Assembly: GCF_020055635.1 (NCBI RefSeq)
Contig: NZ_JAIPUT010000014.1
Location: 1-64,000 of the forward strand
Origin: Marivita sp.
Lineage (GTDB): Bacteria; Pseudomonadota; Alphaproteobacteria; Rhodobacterales; Rhodobacteraceae
Length of the DNA: 64,000 nucleotides
Direction of reading: 5' to 3'
The notes below the pieces were generated by a model. It was not told the DNA's origin and made no database searches. It saw only the letters and a program-made list of their open reading frames with translations. Shown one piece after another: positions 35,607 through 45,603 of this stretch. A program made the translations under genes and the position numbers. Within the stretch, counting starts at the first letter, position 1, and each line of letters starts with the position of its first letter.

Positions 35607-35796
35607 ATGACCCCCAGGCAACGGGCGCTTTTTCCATCCTCAGGGAATGAAAAAGATCGCCTCGGGTCAGAGAAACACAAAACGGCACACCAAGGAAATG
35701 GGATTCGAGCACTCAGGTACGCGGCATTCGAGTTGCTTCTGAAGTCCATGGTTTCCTTCTCGGGCAGCTTGATTGGTGGGAATTCTAAATTCACTT

Positions 35797-36954
35797 TCAG
35801 CTTACTTTTTTCTGGACCAGTTCGCGCCCCGGCCCACCGTTCTGCATATAGATGTCCAGCGTTCCGGTCATCATCGCTTCGATGGTGCGGGTCTCTGCAA
35901 GGCGTCGACTTGCCTGGCCAAAGGCAATGCGCTTTTCCGCATCGCCTGCAAGTTCGACCAGAACATCCGACAATGTGTTCGCATCATCCTCAAGTGGCAA
36001 GACATACCCGTTTTCCCCGTGAATTACCGTTTCTTCGGCGCCACCCACGGCGGTCATCACGATCGGCACGCCCGCGTGAAGGGCCTCAAGCAAGGTATAA
36101 GGCATCGCTTCATATTGACTGGTCATGCAGAAGATATCGAGTGCCGGGAACAAGGCCGGTCCGTCCTGCCATCCCATGAAGTCAATTCTTCCGCCATTCG
36201 CGGCGTCTTCTGCCTCGGCGCGCAAGACGCCATCCCCGATCACGACGCCGCAAAGATTCGGCACATGCCGCGCAGCCGCCTTTACAGATCTGACAAAGCG
36301 GATCGGGTCCTTCTGTTTTTCAAGCCGCCCGATGAAACCGACCGCGACCTGGTCGTCGCACAGCCCCATCTTTGCGCGGGCCGTGGCGCGGGAGGCGGTT
36401 TTCGGAAGCTCTGCGCCATTGACCACGCGCTGAAGCCTGTGCGGGGCGATGCGAAGCTCTGACACTGCATGAAGTCGTTCTGCTTCACTCACGGCAATGA
36501 TCTTGGCGGCTCTGGGCGCAAAGAGACGCTCGATTGTGCCGTAGATGAACCGCTGCGGGGTTTTCAAGTCGGGATCCATCGTGCGGAAGGCGTGCGGTGT
36601 GTAAATCCGGGCGCCAGGTATCGACTTGGGCAATAGCCGGATCAGAGCACCTGCCTTCGAACTGTGGGCATGCAATATGTCGAAAGGACCTTCTTGACGA
36701 AGCAGTCGTGCGAGGGCCAGATACGCCTTTGCATCGGCCAACCCGACTGCACGGTTCATTTCGAGTGGCACATTCCTGATCAGCGCCGCGTTGGTCAGCT
36801 TGTCCACAAAATCCGCCTGAGCCCTGACCGGCGACCAAATCACGGTCACGTCATGCCCGCGCCCTGCCAGACCAAGCGCCAGATCGAGCACATGTCGTCC
36901 CGAGCCGCCGCCCGATGGTTCCGTGATCAAGGCAATGCGCAACTGGGTATGCAT
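35797..36954 (-). CDS. Glycosyltransferase family 4 (GT-B fold)
   Basis: A 385-residue enzyme: LRIALITEPSGGGSGRHVLDLALGLAGRGHDVTV, LHAHSSKAGALIRLL, the second-domain VGFIGRLEKQKDPIRFVRSVKAA, and the donor-binding MTSQYEAMPYTLLEALHAGVPIVMTAVGGAEETV with the EX7E-like Glu pair. It resembles EpsF/WcaL-type enzymes that add hexoses to lipid-linked oligosaccharides. It is same-strand and upstream of the GT2 gene with a 190-base gap, so linked function in exopolysaccharide or capsule assembly is plausible. Confidence 0.9.
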   Translation of the reverse strand: MHTQLRIALITEPSGGGSGRHVLDLALGLAGRGHDVTVIWSPVRAQADFVDKLTNAALIRNVPLEMNRAVGLADAKAYLALARLLRQEGPFDILHAHSSKAGALIRLLPKSIPGARIYTPHAFRTMDPDLKTPQRFIYGTIERLFAPRAAKIIAVSEAERLHAVSELRIAPHRLQRVVNGAELPKTASRATARAKMGLCDDQVAVGFIGRLEKQKDPIRFVRSVKAAARHVPNLCGVVIGDGVLRAEAEDAANGGRIDFMGWQDGPALFPALDIFCMTSQYEAMPYTLLEALHAGVPIVMTAVGGAEETVIHGENGYVLPLEDDANTLSDVLVELAGDAEKRIAFGQASRRLAETRTIEAMMTGTLDIYMQNGGPGRELVQKKVS

Positions 36955-37256
36955 GGATCTGAAAAGCCTTCTTTATAAAATAACTCGTCACACTTCAAAT
37001 TTCTGACTACCCGCGAAATCAAATGAAGGGCTGCCAGATTGCCTTGTCTTCAACTTGACCTCGCTGCGCTACGGCAACGTGTCAGACATAATCATACCTC
37101 GAAAAGTCACCGTTTGTTGAAATATTCGCGAAGGTGCGACACCAATTACCTCATCAACGCACGTTTTATCAGCTTTATTTCCCCATAAGAAGATCCTGTC
37201 GAGCCAAGCACCACCGGCGTACAAGCCGAAATATTCCGCCCTTCTTGTATTGCCAT
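36955..37256. other. Intergenic region without a recognisable gene
   Basis: About 300 bases, visibly AT-richer than the flanking coding DNA. It should hold the promoter of the GT4 gene and the 3' end of the giant secreted-protein transcript; only a weak imperfect stem (GGCGTACAAG near 37216 with CTTGTATTGCC near 37244) is visible. No ORF or RNA gene recognised. Confidence 0.5.
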
Positions 37257-40200
37257 TCAGAGATAGATGTCCTGTACACCGCCTGTCCCGCCGGTTGTCG
37301 AGACCGACAAATCTTCTCCTTCTGCATATAGCGGGATATCCTGAACCTCACTCTCCTGAGTGCCGCTTTCATGCGTGGTCTCGAGCAAGATCGAAGATTC
37401 GAACCAATTGACATTGCCACCGGTAGACGTTGCCTGGCTGGTTTGAACGATTTCCGGCGCTGTCACGACCGCGGTGACCGTTGCAGTGGCCATCAGGCCC
37501 TCAGCGTCCATCGCGATATAGCTGACTGCCGAAGACGCCGATTCCCCCGAACCAAGTGAATCGAATGCGCTTCCGGTATAGAAAAAGGCCGTGCCAACCG
37601 GGCTGATCCAGAAATTGCCGCCGTTGTCACCCGGCACCCAATAGCCGCCGTCGGCTGTCAGCGTGGTTCTGCTGCCGACCTGAATTACGGACAGATCCAA
37701 GCCCTCGTCATTCATGAGCACGTTGACAGAGGCCCGCGCGCCACCAAGTGGCTGTTCAAGAGTATCCGGAAGGGCCGGGAAGTCATTCCCCGGCGGCTGA
37801 GCGTCGGGCGACATGATTTCAGCCGTCAGTGTGGCGGAGGCCATGTTTCCCTGGTTGTCGGTGACGACATAATTGACGGAAGACAGGGCTGTCTGCCCTG
37901 CGGGAAGCGCATCGAATGCCCCGCCCTGGTAGAAGAACGCGGTGCCAGCCGGGCTGATCCAGAAATTGCCGCCGCCGCCGCCGGGGACCCAGTACCCCCC
38001 GTCAGCGGTCAGGGTCGTTCTGTTGCCGACCTGGGTGACGGTCAGCCCCGTTCCGATATCGTTGTCGAGAACGTTTACGCTGTCCACACTTCCGACGGTC
38101 GTCTCGAGCGTGTCGGGCGCGAGTGTGAGGCCGACGGAGCCACCGTCATCGGCAAACTCGATGATGGTCTGGTTGACGTAGCCTCCGGACCACGACACGC
38201 CGTCGTAGAACCAACCGAACCCGTCTCGCGCATCGGTCCATTTGCCGCCGACAGTTGCAAGCGCGCTGAGGTCCTGACCAAAGCCGCCGCCATCGTCCGG
38301 CGACCCTGCAACCCAGTTGGTAAAGGTGATCGGCGTTCCGTCGACACCGACAAAGGTGCCTTCCGTGGCCACGTCGTTGAACCCGAGCCAGATGGGATTG
38401 CCATCAAGGAACGTGTCGACGATGAACTGGTTTTCCGCCGCGCTGTCGATTTCAAGAAGAATACCGCCCAGCCCCTCGGCCTCGGCTTTCGCCTGGGTCC
38501 AGGTCAATCCCGGCGTTCCCAGCACATAGGTGCTGTCGCCAAAGCGGATCTCGGATGGGGCGACGCCAGCGACCTCTACGGACACCGTCGCCGTCGACGT
38601 CTCGCCGGTGTCGATCCGCGCGGTATAGGTCACTTCCGAGACACGCGTTTCGCCCAGCGCGAGCGTGTCGAAATCGGACCCGCTTTCGAACACCATGCCG
38701 CCCTCGGCCGTGATCGTGAAAATGCCCCCGTTCGAGCCGGCCAGGCTGATCTCGGGCTGGGCTCCGGCAGCGCCGGTCAGTTGCTGGCCATTCACCTCGA
38801 TGATGGCCGGATCCTGACCGAAGAATATGTCGTTGCCGAAAAGCCCCAGGGCCGATCCGAATGCGATGGCCTCTGCGGTCTGGCCTGCATCAATATTGAA
38901 CGGGTCGTCATTCGCCCTGAGCAGGAAGTCAAACTCGACAACCGTCTGATTGGTGAACCCGGAGGTCAGGGCCGTGTCGAAGAACTGCCCGCCGTCGTTT
39001 GTCGCATCGTCCCATTGTCCGGTGTTTGACACGATGGCCGCATTGTCCTGCTCCAGACCACCGGCCCCATTGTCCGGCTGACCGGGCAACCAGTTGAAAT
39101 AGCTTGCCGGGCTCCCGGAGGAATTCACGAAGGTGCCTTCGTTGGCGGTGTCGTTCAGACCAAGCCAGACAGGGTTGTTTGCGACGAAGGCCGTTGTCAC
39201 CGCAGCGTTCTCGACGGCGCTTTCGATCGTGACGAGATGACCACCCATGGCTGTCGCGGTGGCGTTTGCCTCTTCCCAAGTCTGCCCGGATTCGGCGTGG
39301 ACATAGGCATGTCCGTTGAAGATCAGCAGTTCGCTGATGGTGTTGTCCGGTGCGGCCAGGTTGGTCGGCGGCACATAGTCACCGGCCACCGAATTCTCGA
39401 CGATATAGACCCAGCCGTCATACTTGTTGGTAATGAAGATCTGACCTTCCGGCCCTTCGCCCCAGCGCACGTCCGACCGCAGGTTGTTCACGATCTCTGC
39501 GAAACTCGCGCGGATTTCCGGGGTGGTCGCGGTGTCGAAATCGACATTCTCGTAAAGCGTGACTTCCGACGGCGTGGCCCAGGACAGCAGGTCCGGGGTT
39601 TCGTTCGACTCCAGCGACGTCTTGGCCGCAAGAAGCTCGGCAATCGGAACATGGTACAGTCGGCTGCTTTGCGAGAAATCGCCGAACACGAACTGACCGT
39701 CAAGGTCGCTTCCGTTGGTCACGACAAAGCCGCCGGACAGGGCCTGGAAGACATCGCCACGCTGGCCGATCGGCGCATCATGGGCGACGAAGGCCGCCGG
39801 ATACCGGTAGCCGTTCGTCCAGTCATCGGCAGGCAACGGATCCATCCCGGTCGTGTTGCCCGCGCCCGTGCCGAACGGTCCGCCGGTCACGAAGGGGCCT
39901 TCGCGCAGCCCCCAGCCGAGGTTGTCACCAGCTTGGATGATATTGACCTCGTCGATATTGTCGTAACCGACCCCCGTCGCGATCAGGTAATCGGTGCCGT
40001 CCGCAGCCTCGTAAAAGGAGAACGTATGCTCGTTGCGCAGACCGAGCGCATATACTTCGTCAAGCATCGACGGATTACCGACGAACGGGTTGTCATCCGG
40101 AATGCCGTAGGGGTCTCCGTTTGTCTGCTCCAACGGGTCGATCCGCAGCATCTTGCCCAGTGCGTCGTTGTTCTGACCGGCGTTGCGGATGATGTTGAAC

Positions 40201-43200
40201 CCGTTGCCGGTGCCATCCCCCATCGACACATACAGCAGGCCGTAGTCGGCATCGCCCGGTTCGGCATGCGGATTGAACTCGATCTGCTTGATCGGGTGAT
40301 TGGCCTGTTGAGGCAACGCCACGCGCGCGACTTCCCGGTAGCTTGCCGGGTCGATGATGCCTGTCGCCAGGTTCGCGGTGAATTCGACAAGCAGACTGTC
40401 GGTGTCGGTGGTCTCGGCAAAGTCGGTGATATAGGTCAGCCCGGTCGTGTCGGACGGACGGTCGACGACCACGGAAACGTAGAACTTGCCGTTGGTGTCG
40501 AAATCCGGATGGAAAGCAATGGATCTCAGACCGCCCTGCCCTCCGAATTCCTTGGGCTCGGGAATGCCCGCAGCGGCAAATGCGGCCCCTGCGTCGAAAA
40601 ACAGCTCGGAGACGACGCTCCCGTCCGGATTGCGAACGATCTCGAACACCTTGCCGTCATGGGTCGTGCCGCCTTCGGTGGACACGAAGATACGGTCGCC
40701 GAATGTATCGAAGGAATTCATCCGGTTGCTCGGCAACTCGACATATCGCGAGACGATGAACTCGACGCCAGACGGGCTGAGCTCGGGGGCAATACGGCTG
40801 TCGATTGTCGATTGCGGCTGTTCGTGGGACCGCTGAACATCAAGCGTCACCGTCGCGCTGGACCGAAGGCCAAGCGAATCCTCTGCCGTGTAGGTAAAGC
40901 TGTCCGGGCCGGCATAGTCCGGGTCCGGCGTATAGACGACTTCGCCGTCGACAAGCGACACACTGCCATTCAGCGCTGTTCCCACCGAGGATATCGCAAG
41001 CTCGGCGGCGTTTTCATCATTCGCCAGGACGGCGAGTTTCATTGCCTGGCCATCTTCGATGACATTGAAGGCATCGTCGATTGCGAAGGTCCCGACCGGC
41101 GTCAGGTAGATCGAGGAGGTGACGGGGCCTTTGGGCAGATTGCCGTTCGCCGGATCGATCACCGCGGCAGCAAAGCCAAGGGGCAGCTTGTCTTCTCCGG
41201 GGAAATCGAAATCGGCGACGTTGTCGAAGGTGAACAGGCCGGAAATGTCCTGCGGCGTCCCCGTGAGCACCACGTCGACGGTCTGGAATTCCACCGCATT
41301 GTTGGCTGGAAAGCTCGAGTCCGCCAAAGCGGCCAGCTGCGCGTCGAGCTGCGGCGCATAGGATTGTTGCTGGGGCGTGCCACCGTAGAACAGGTTTTCC
41401 TGGGGCTGGATAAAGCCTTTGGTCATGACCACGCGGACAGTCTCGCCGGCGGGACCATCGACGATCACGACAGGCGGTTCTTCATAGGTCGCGGCGCTTC
41501 CGGCCGAGAGCCCGTCGACAGTGAGGACCGCCTCGGTGCTGCTCGTTTCCTCGGTGGCGATCCCGTGCGAACCGGCTTGTGTGTTCGTACCGATCAGAGC
41601 ACCGGTTGCCGTGTTTCCATCCGCAAATGTGACCGTGAAGGTCGAGCCGATCAGTTCGGCGCCCGAGATGCCGCCGACATCCCAGGAGGGGCTGCTTCCA
41701 TTGTCTAGCAGGCCTTTCCAAGAACCGGCAACGGAGTTGGGATCCATGTCGATCGAAAAGCCAAGCATCTCGCCGGGTTGGAAACCGCCGTTCAAGGCTG
41801 CATCGAAATCGAGCAACAATCCTGTATAGCCCGATATTCCACCAAGGCCGATATAAGGGTTGTAGCTGGTCGGGTCGGAAATCCCGGTGCCGCCGTCGGT
41901 ATCTATCGTCAGGGGCTTGAACGTTCTGTCCCCTGCAAGCCCCTCGGGGTCGAAGACGGAGTCATTGTACAAGGCGGTGGAAACATCAAGCGTCACGCTG
42001 ACGATGTCCTTGCCACCGGTATTGGTCAGCATGAAGGCGTTCGGATTGAAGTTGGACGCCTTCACGTTGTTGAAATTCGGCATGATTTGCAGAACTGCGG
42101 AACCCGGATCGGGGGGCGTTACATCGGTCACCGTGATGTCGTCGAACACCGCCTGGAAGGTCTGCGCCGGATCGACGCCGGAATTGGTCGACAGGAGTCC
42201 GGCGGCCAGACCTGTCTGCGCTCCGTTGACGGTCACATTTCCAAGGATGGTGTCCAGCACCGCTGTGCCGGACAGGTTGACCGGTTCGAGCGTCAGTTCG
42301 GTCTCGCTGCCGTCAGGAAGATCGTAGCTCACTGTCGGCACCACGGTTTCTGCGACCGTGTCCACCCGCATCGTGACGGTGATCTTGTCCGTCGTGGCAC
42401 CTGTCAGGAGGCCCGGCGCAGACAGGCTCGTATCCGAGACCAGAAGCCCGTTGTCTTCGAGCAGGACCTGGATCGACCCGCCATTCTGGGCCGTGGCGAC
42501 CACCTTGAGATAATTGTCCTGATCGCCTGGTCCCAGGTACCCGCCGATCTGCTGGAGCGAATCCTCGGTCCATTCGGTTGCCGGATTGTACATCGACCAG
42601 ACAACATCAAAGACCGCGACACCCGGATCAATCGTCATCCCGGTCTGGAACACGTATTCCGCTTGGTTCTCGGCCAGCAGCGGATCGCCGTTGGACACAT
42701 ATTCGACAATCGTGGTGCCACCGCCCGCGGCGGTCACGAACTTCACGTTGTCCAGCTTCACGTTCTGGAACGGAAGCGTCGACGGTGAAATCAGGAAAGC
42801 CTCGAAATCGGTCACGCCGTCGATCATCACCCCGGTGAGACCGCCACCAAAGCCGCTGGGGCCGGTCAGGTTGCCATCCTGGTCAGGGTCGAAATCCCAG
42901 ACCAGGGAACCGCCGGGTGCCAGCGCGGTTGCCAGCCCATTGTCCGGGTCGCGCATGAAAGGGTCGATCGCGTTGTCCAACCCGTCATTGTCGAGATCGA
43001 GATTGACGCCTGAAGTGCCCGGAGCGAAGACCTTGATCTGGTTTGCACCAAGTTCGGCCACCCAGATGGAACCATCTGGCCCCATGGTCAGATCAAGACC
43101 GAGGGACAGACCTGAGAGACCTTCGACGGTCTCGTAATCGGCAGTGCCATCCGGATTGAGCACGAGGCGCCCGATGGTGCCGTTGAACTGCACAACCAGC

Positions 43201-44525
43201 AAATCGCCGTTCAAGTCGCCGGGGCCCGTATATTCGATCAGACCGTTCGACGAGGACCCGATCACCTCGAGCGCCGGAGAGGCAGGATCATCATAATAGA
43301 CGCGCACGCCGCTTTCCGCGAGGCGCGCTGGATCGCCCGTAAACCGCGACGGGTCGATCAGGAATCCGTCCGGGATCGCCACACCGGCCGGAACAAGGTC
43401 GGATATGTCCGGAACCGTGTTGACCGCCAGAGACGCATCCGGCGCGCCGGTGTCGTCATAGACGATCCAGCCTTGATCCTGGTTGGCGCGGGTCGGGTTG
43501 GGATGGCCGTAGTAGCCGCCATCTTCCAGCAGGAACAGCGGCTCACCAGCCCCGACCCCGCCATTGTTGGGCAGGTTCGATGCTTCTCCGTTCACCGGGA
43601 TCGGATCGCCCCCAATGCTCGGGTTGGAGCCGTTGTCCACCGTATAGAGCCTGCCATCCGCGGTCAGCGCCAGATCGTAATTGTTGCGAAGGCCATCGGC
43701 ATAGATCCGAATGGGCGCGTCCGCCGGCAGGATGGCCTGGTTGAGCCCGTCATTGCCACCCCATGGTCCCGTGACATCCATTCCGTTCGCATCTTCGCGC
43801 ACACCGTCATTCGGAACGTTCGGGTCATCCAGCGTTGGAAGATCGTACACGTAATCGCGTGGCCCGGTGCGGCCGCCGTTCGGATCCGTCAGGACCGGCA
43901 TTGCCTCAAGCGCTGGCAGATCGATTTCGAGAACCACCGCCGACAGCGCGTATTCGGCGGTATACGCAAAGAATTGCGATGGTGCGCCGTTGTTGGTGTT
44001 GCCGCCGACGGCCATGTACATCATGCCTGAAACCGGGTCGATCACCATGCCGTTGTTGGAATGGTTCTCTTCCGAGCGCGGCAAGCCGCGAATCAGGTCG
44101 ACGGCCTCCCATTCCGCGCCGTTCCAGGTGACCTTGGTTAGAACCCCCGAATTGGTGTCGAGGTTCTTGTCTTCGTTCTCGGCGATGCGCGGGTCGGAAG
44201 ACGTGACATAGAGAGCCGGGTTTTCGGCCGTTCCGGCCGTCACGATTCCCGTCACCTGCCGGCTTATGATCGAGGTGTCGATCACCCCGCTGTCGTCATG
44301 GTTCGCAATCGTTCTGACAACCGCGCTGCCATCCGGCAATTGAAGCGTTTCGGCAGCGATCGCGGACCAGGAACCGTCGGTCTGCTTCTCGACGGTGACG
44401 GCGCGGATGACGCCGTTCTGCTGCGACACGTAGAGTCGTCCGTCCGGCCCGAATTGCAGGGAGGTGGGATTGAAAATGTTCGAAGTCCCATTGGGACCTT
44501 GGAAAGACGAAATCAAAGAAAACAT
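37257..44525 (-). CDS. Giant secreted mosaic protein: two beta-propellers, LamG-like, Ig-like and C-type lectin domains
   Basis: A 2,422-residue protein without a classical signal peptide. Domains in order (approximate): 1-505 a sorbosone/PQQ-sugar-dehydrogenase-like propeller (FGPDGRLYVSQQNG; HSNNGMVIDPVSGMMYMAVGG); 505-530 a DxDxDG calcium loop (LDLDNDGLDNAIDP); 530-805 a concanavalin/LamG-like region; 805-1150 unassigned beta regions; 1150-1240 an Ig/cadherin-like module (DDAFNVIEDGQAMKLAVLANDEN; VVYTPDPDYAGPDSFTYTAED); 1262-1712 a second GSDH-like propeller (LRSIAFHPDFDTNGKFYVSV; LYVSMGDGTG; DEVYALGLRNEHTFSF; LGWGLREGPF); 1732-1865 and 1994-2125 C-type lectin domains (WLGLNDTANEGTF; WLGFNDVATEGTF); 2142-2362 two copies of a novel module. 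It is probably exported by a type I system and binds or oxidises sugars. No RTX nonapeptides occur in it. Confidence 0.85.
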   Translation of the reverse strand: MFSLISSFQGPNGTSNIFNPTSLQFGPDGRLYVSQQNGVIRAVTVEKQTDGSWSAIAAETLQLPDGSAVVRTIANHDDSGVIDTSIISRQVTGIVTAGTAENPALYVTSSDPRIAENEDKNLDTNSGVLTKVTWNGAEWEAVDLIRGLPRSEENHSNNGMVIDPVSGMMYMAVGGNTNNGAPSQFFAYTAEYALSAVVLEIDLPALEAMPVLTDPNGGRTGPRDYVYDLPTLDDPNVPNDGVREDANGMDVTGPWGGNDGLNQAILPADAPIRIYADGLRNNYDLALTADGRLYTVDNGSNPSIGGDPIPVNGEASNLPNNGGVGAGEPLFLLEDGGYYGHPNPTRANQDQGWIVYDDTGAPDASLAVNTVPDISDLVPAGVAIPDGFLIDPSRFTGDPARLAESGVRVYYDDPASPALEVIGSSSNGLIEYTGPGDLNGDLLVVQFNGTIGRLVLNPDGTADYETVEGLSGLSLGLDLTMGPDGSIWVAELGANQIKVFAPGTSGVNLDLDNDGLDNAIDPFMRDPDNGLATALAPGGSLVWDFDPDQDGNLTGPSGFGGGLTGVMIDGVTDFEAFLISPSTLPFQNVKLDNVKFVTAAGGGTTIVEYVSNGDPLLAENQAEYVFQTGMTIDPGVAVFDVVWSMYNPATEWTEDSLQQIGGYLGPGDQDNYLKVVATAQNGGSIQVLLEDNGLLVSDTSLSAPGLLTGATTDKITVTMRVDTVAETVVPTVSYDLPDGSETELTLEPVNLSGTAVLDTILGNVTVNGAQTGLAAGLLSTNSGVDPAQTFQAVFDDITVTDVTPPDPGSAVLQIMPNFNNVKASNFNPNAFMLTNTGGKDIVSVTLDVSTALYNDSVFDPEGLAGDRTFKPLTIDTDGGTGISDPTSYNPYIGLGGISGYTGLLLDFDAALNGGFQPGEMLGFSIDMDPNSVAGSWKGLLDNGSSPSWDVGGISGAELIGSTFTVTFADGNTATGALIGTNTQAGSHGIATEETSSTEAVLTVDGLSAGSAATYEEPPVVIVDGPAGETVRVVMTKGFIQPQENLFYGGTPQQQSYAPQLDAQLAALADSSFPANNAVEFQTVDVVLTGTPQDISGLFTFDNVADFDFPGEDKLPLGFAAAVIDPANGNLPKGPVTSSIYLTPVGTFAIDDAFNVIEDGQAMKLAVLANDENAAELAISSVGTALNGSVSLVDGEVVYTPDPDYAGPDSFTYTAEDSLGLRSSATVTLDVQRSHEQPQSTIDSRIAPELSPSGVEFIVSRYVELPSNRMNSFDTFGDRIFVSTEGGTTHDGKVFEIVRNPDGSVVSELFFDAGAAFAAAGIPEPKEFGGQGGLRSIAFHPDFDTNGKFYVSVVVDRPSDTTGLTYITDFAETTDTDSLLVEFTANLATGIIDPASYREVARVALPQQANHPIKQIEFNPHAEPGDADYGLLYVSMGDGTGNGFNIIRNAGQNNDALGKMLRIDPLEQTNGDPYGIPDDNPFVGNPSMLDEVYALGLRNEHTFSFYEAADGTDYLIATGVGYDNIDEVNIIQAGDNLGWGLREGPFVTGGPFGTGAGNTTGMDPLPADDWTNGYRYPAAFVAHDAPIGQRGDVFQALSGGFVVTNGSDLDGQFVFGDFSQSSRLYHVPIAELLAAKTSLESNETPDLLSWATPSEVTLYENVDFDTATTPEIRASFAEIVNNLRSDVRWGEGPEGQIFITNKYDGWVYIVENSVAGDYVPPTNLAAPDNTISELLIFNGHAYVHAESGQTWEEANATATAMGGHLVTIESAVENAAVTTAFVANNPVWLGLNDTANEGTFVNSSGSPASYFNWLPGQPDNGAGGLEQDNAAIVSNTGQWDDATNDGGQFFDTALTSGFTNQTVVEFDFLLRANDDPFNIDAGQTAEAIAFGSALGLFGNDIFFGQDPAIIEVNGQQLTGAAGAQPEISLAGSNGGIFTITAEGGMVFESGSDFDTLALGETRVSEVTYTARIDTGETSTATVSVEVAGVAPSEIRFGDSTYVLGTPGLTWTQAKAEAEGLGGILLEIDSAAENQFIVDTFLDGNPIWLGFNDVATEGTFVGVDGTPITFTNWVAGSPDDGGGFGQDLSALATVGGKWTDARDGFGWFYDGVSWSGGYVNQTIIEFADDGGSVGLTLAPDTLETTVGSVDSVNVLDNDIGTGLTVTQVGNRTTLTADGGYWVPGGGGGNFWISPAGTAFFYQGGAFDALPAGQTALSSVNYVVTDNQGNMASATLTAEIMSPDAQPPGNDFPALPDTLEQPLGGARASVNVLMNDEGLDLSVIQVGSRTTLTADGGYWVPGDNGGNFWISPVGTAFFYTGSAFDSLGSGESASSAVSYIAMDAEGLMATATVTAVVTAPEIVQTSQATSTGGNVNWFESSILLETTHESGTQESEVQDIPLYAEGEDLSVSTTGGTGGVQDIYL
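37455..38085 (-). repeat. Duplicated C-terminal module inside the giant protein
   Basis: Two adjacent copies (about 37810-38085 and 37455-37735) share RTTLTADGGYWVPG, GGNFWISP, GTAFFY and a closing Ala/Thr/Val-rich strand. The first reads NVLDNDIGTGLTVTQVG and the second NVLMNDEGLDLSVIQVG at the start. The layout resembles a VCBS/cadherin-like beta-sandwich repeat, with an inserted glycine-rich Trp motif I do not recognise as a named family. Confidence 0.75.
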
Positions 44526-44784
44526 AAAAGCCGCCTGTCTAAAATATCAGACCAATAGGCAATCAATCACCAACGCGAGTCAAGAATGTAGACGGTTTGT
44601 TAACCTTTTGCGGCTACTGCGCCGCCAATCTGCCTTAAATTGGCCCGATTTTTTCCATTGCGGCACAAATACTGATTCGCAAAAGAGCCCGAGACGGATC
44701 ACAAACCGTTACAAAATCGAAAGATTTTTATGAAATACCTGTTTAGGTTCTGAGTGTCGTCCGCACGGCGCAACTTCATCAGGG

Positions 44785-45603
44785 TCAAGCCTCGGGCGAC
44801 CTGTAGAGCCTTTCCTTCCATGCAATCTGTTCGTTCAACCTTTCGGCAAGCAAAGCAATCTCGTCCTCCGTGGGCTTTATGCGTTGTGCGCCGTTCGCTC
44901 CGAAGAAAATGTCCTTGAGGCCCACCTTTTTCGCGAAGTTGACAATCCTGTATCCCCCGCCCCAGCGGATGATATCCGCAGCCTGACGCCCCAATTTGGC
45001 AACCAGAAACGACGGAGGGATACCCCCTGCATTCGTTTCGCCCAGATGCTCGGGAGCCTGTTGAAACGGCAGATCGAGAGCTTCGCACAACGCCTGTGTG
45101 TAAGCCTCGCGATCCGCGATGAGGTCTTCGAGACGCAGAACTGTCAGCGGCGATCCCGGCATCTCTGAGCACCAGCGTTCCAACTGCGCATCGAACAGGC
45201 TCGCATCCAGGATCTCGGGGAAATGCTCCAGTGCCGAAGTCAGATCCTTCCGGGTGAAACCTTTGCGCTGGAGATGCATGTAATGCGACCAAGCCCGCTT
45301 GATCGGATCGCGAAGTGTGACGATGAGCGGAACGGTTCCAAGGCTCGTGCGGATACGTCCGGGAGCGTCGGAACTGTGAAACAAGGTTGGCGCAACTTCG
45401 ACGATGACCTTGTGGCAGCTTGGATCGTAATGAGAGAAATGCTTGCGGTACCACTCGTCTCCGCGACTCGCGTATCGATCAAAATAGAATGTTTCTTTTA
45501 TTCCAGCCGGCAAACAGACATCCTGACGCGTGAGAAGGTACTGATAAATCCAACTGGTGCCTGCTTTCATCGGACCAATGACCAGAGCAGTGGGTAACGT
45601 CAT
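44785..45603 (-). CDS. Sulfotransferase (PAPS-dependent, Sulfotransfer_1/heparan-type)
   Basis: A 272-residue P-loop sulfotransferase. The 5'-phosphosulfate loop is LVIGPMKAGTSWIYQYLL near the N-terminus and the 3'-phosphate site is LIVTLRDPIKRAWSHYMHL (about 95-115). KETFYFDRYASRGDEWYRKHF resembles the acceptor side of carbohydrate sulfotransferases. It would move sulfate from PAPS to a carbohydrate or other acceptor. It sits between two secreted-protein genes and near two glycosyltransferases, hinting at a sulfated surface polysaccharide. Confidence 0.9.
   Translation of the reverse strand: MTLPTALVIGPMKAGTSWIYQYLLTRQDVCLPAGIKETFYFDRYASRGDEWYRKHFSHYDPSCHKVIVEVAPTLFHSSDAPGRIRTSLGTVPLIVTLRDPIKRAWSHYMHLQRKGFTRKDLTSALEHFPEILDASLFDAQLERWCSEMPGSPLTVLRLEDLIADREAYTQALCEALDLPFQQAPEHLGETNAGGIPPSFLVAKLGRQAADIIRWGGGYRIVNFAKKVGLKDIFFGANGAQRIKPTEDEIALLAERLNEQIAWKERLYRSPEA

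Noticed and set aside
39237-41708. An 823-residue plus-strand frame inside the giant gene
   Set aside because: Antisense to the second propeller and lectin domains, which match known folds; no motif in the reverse translation.
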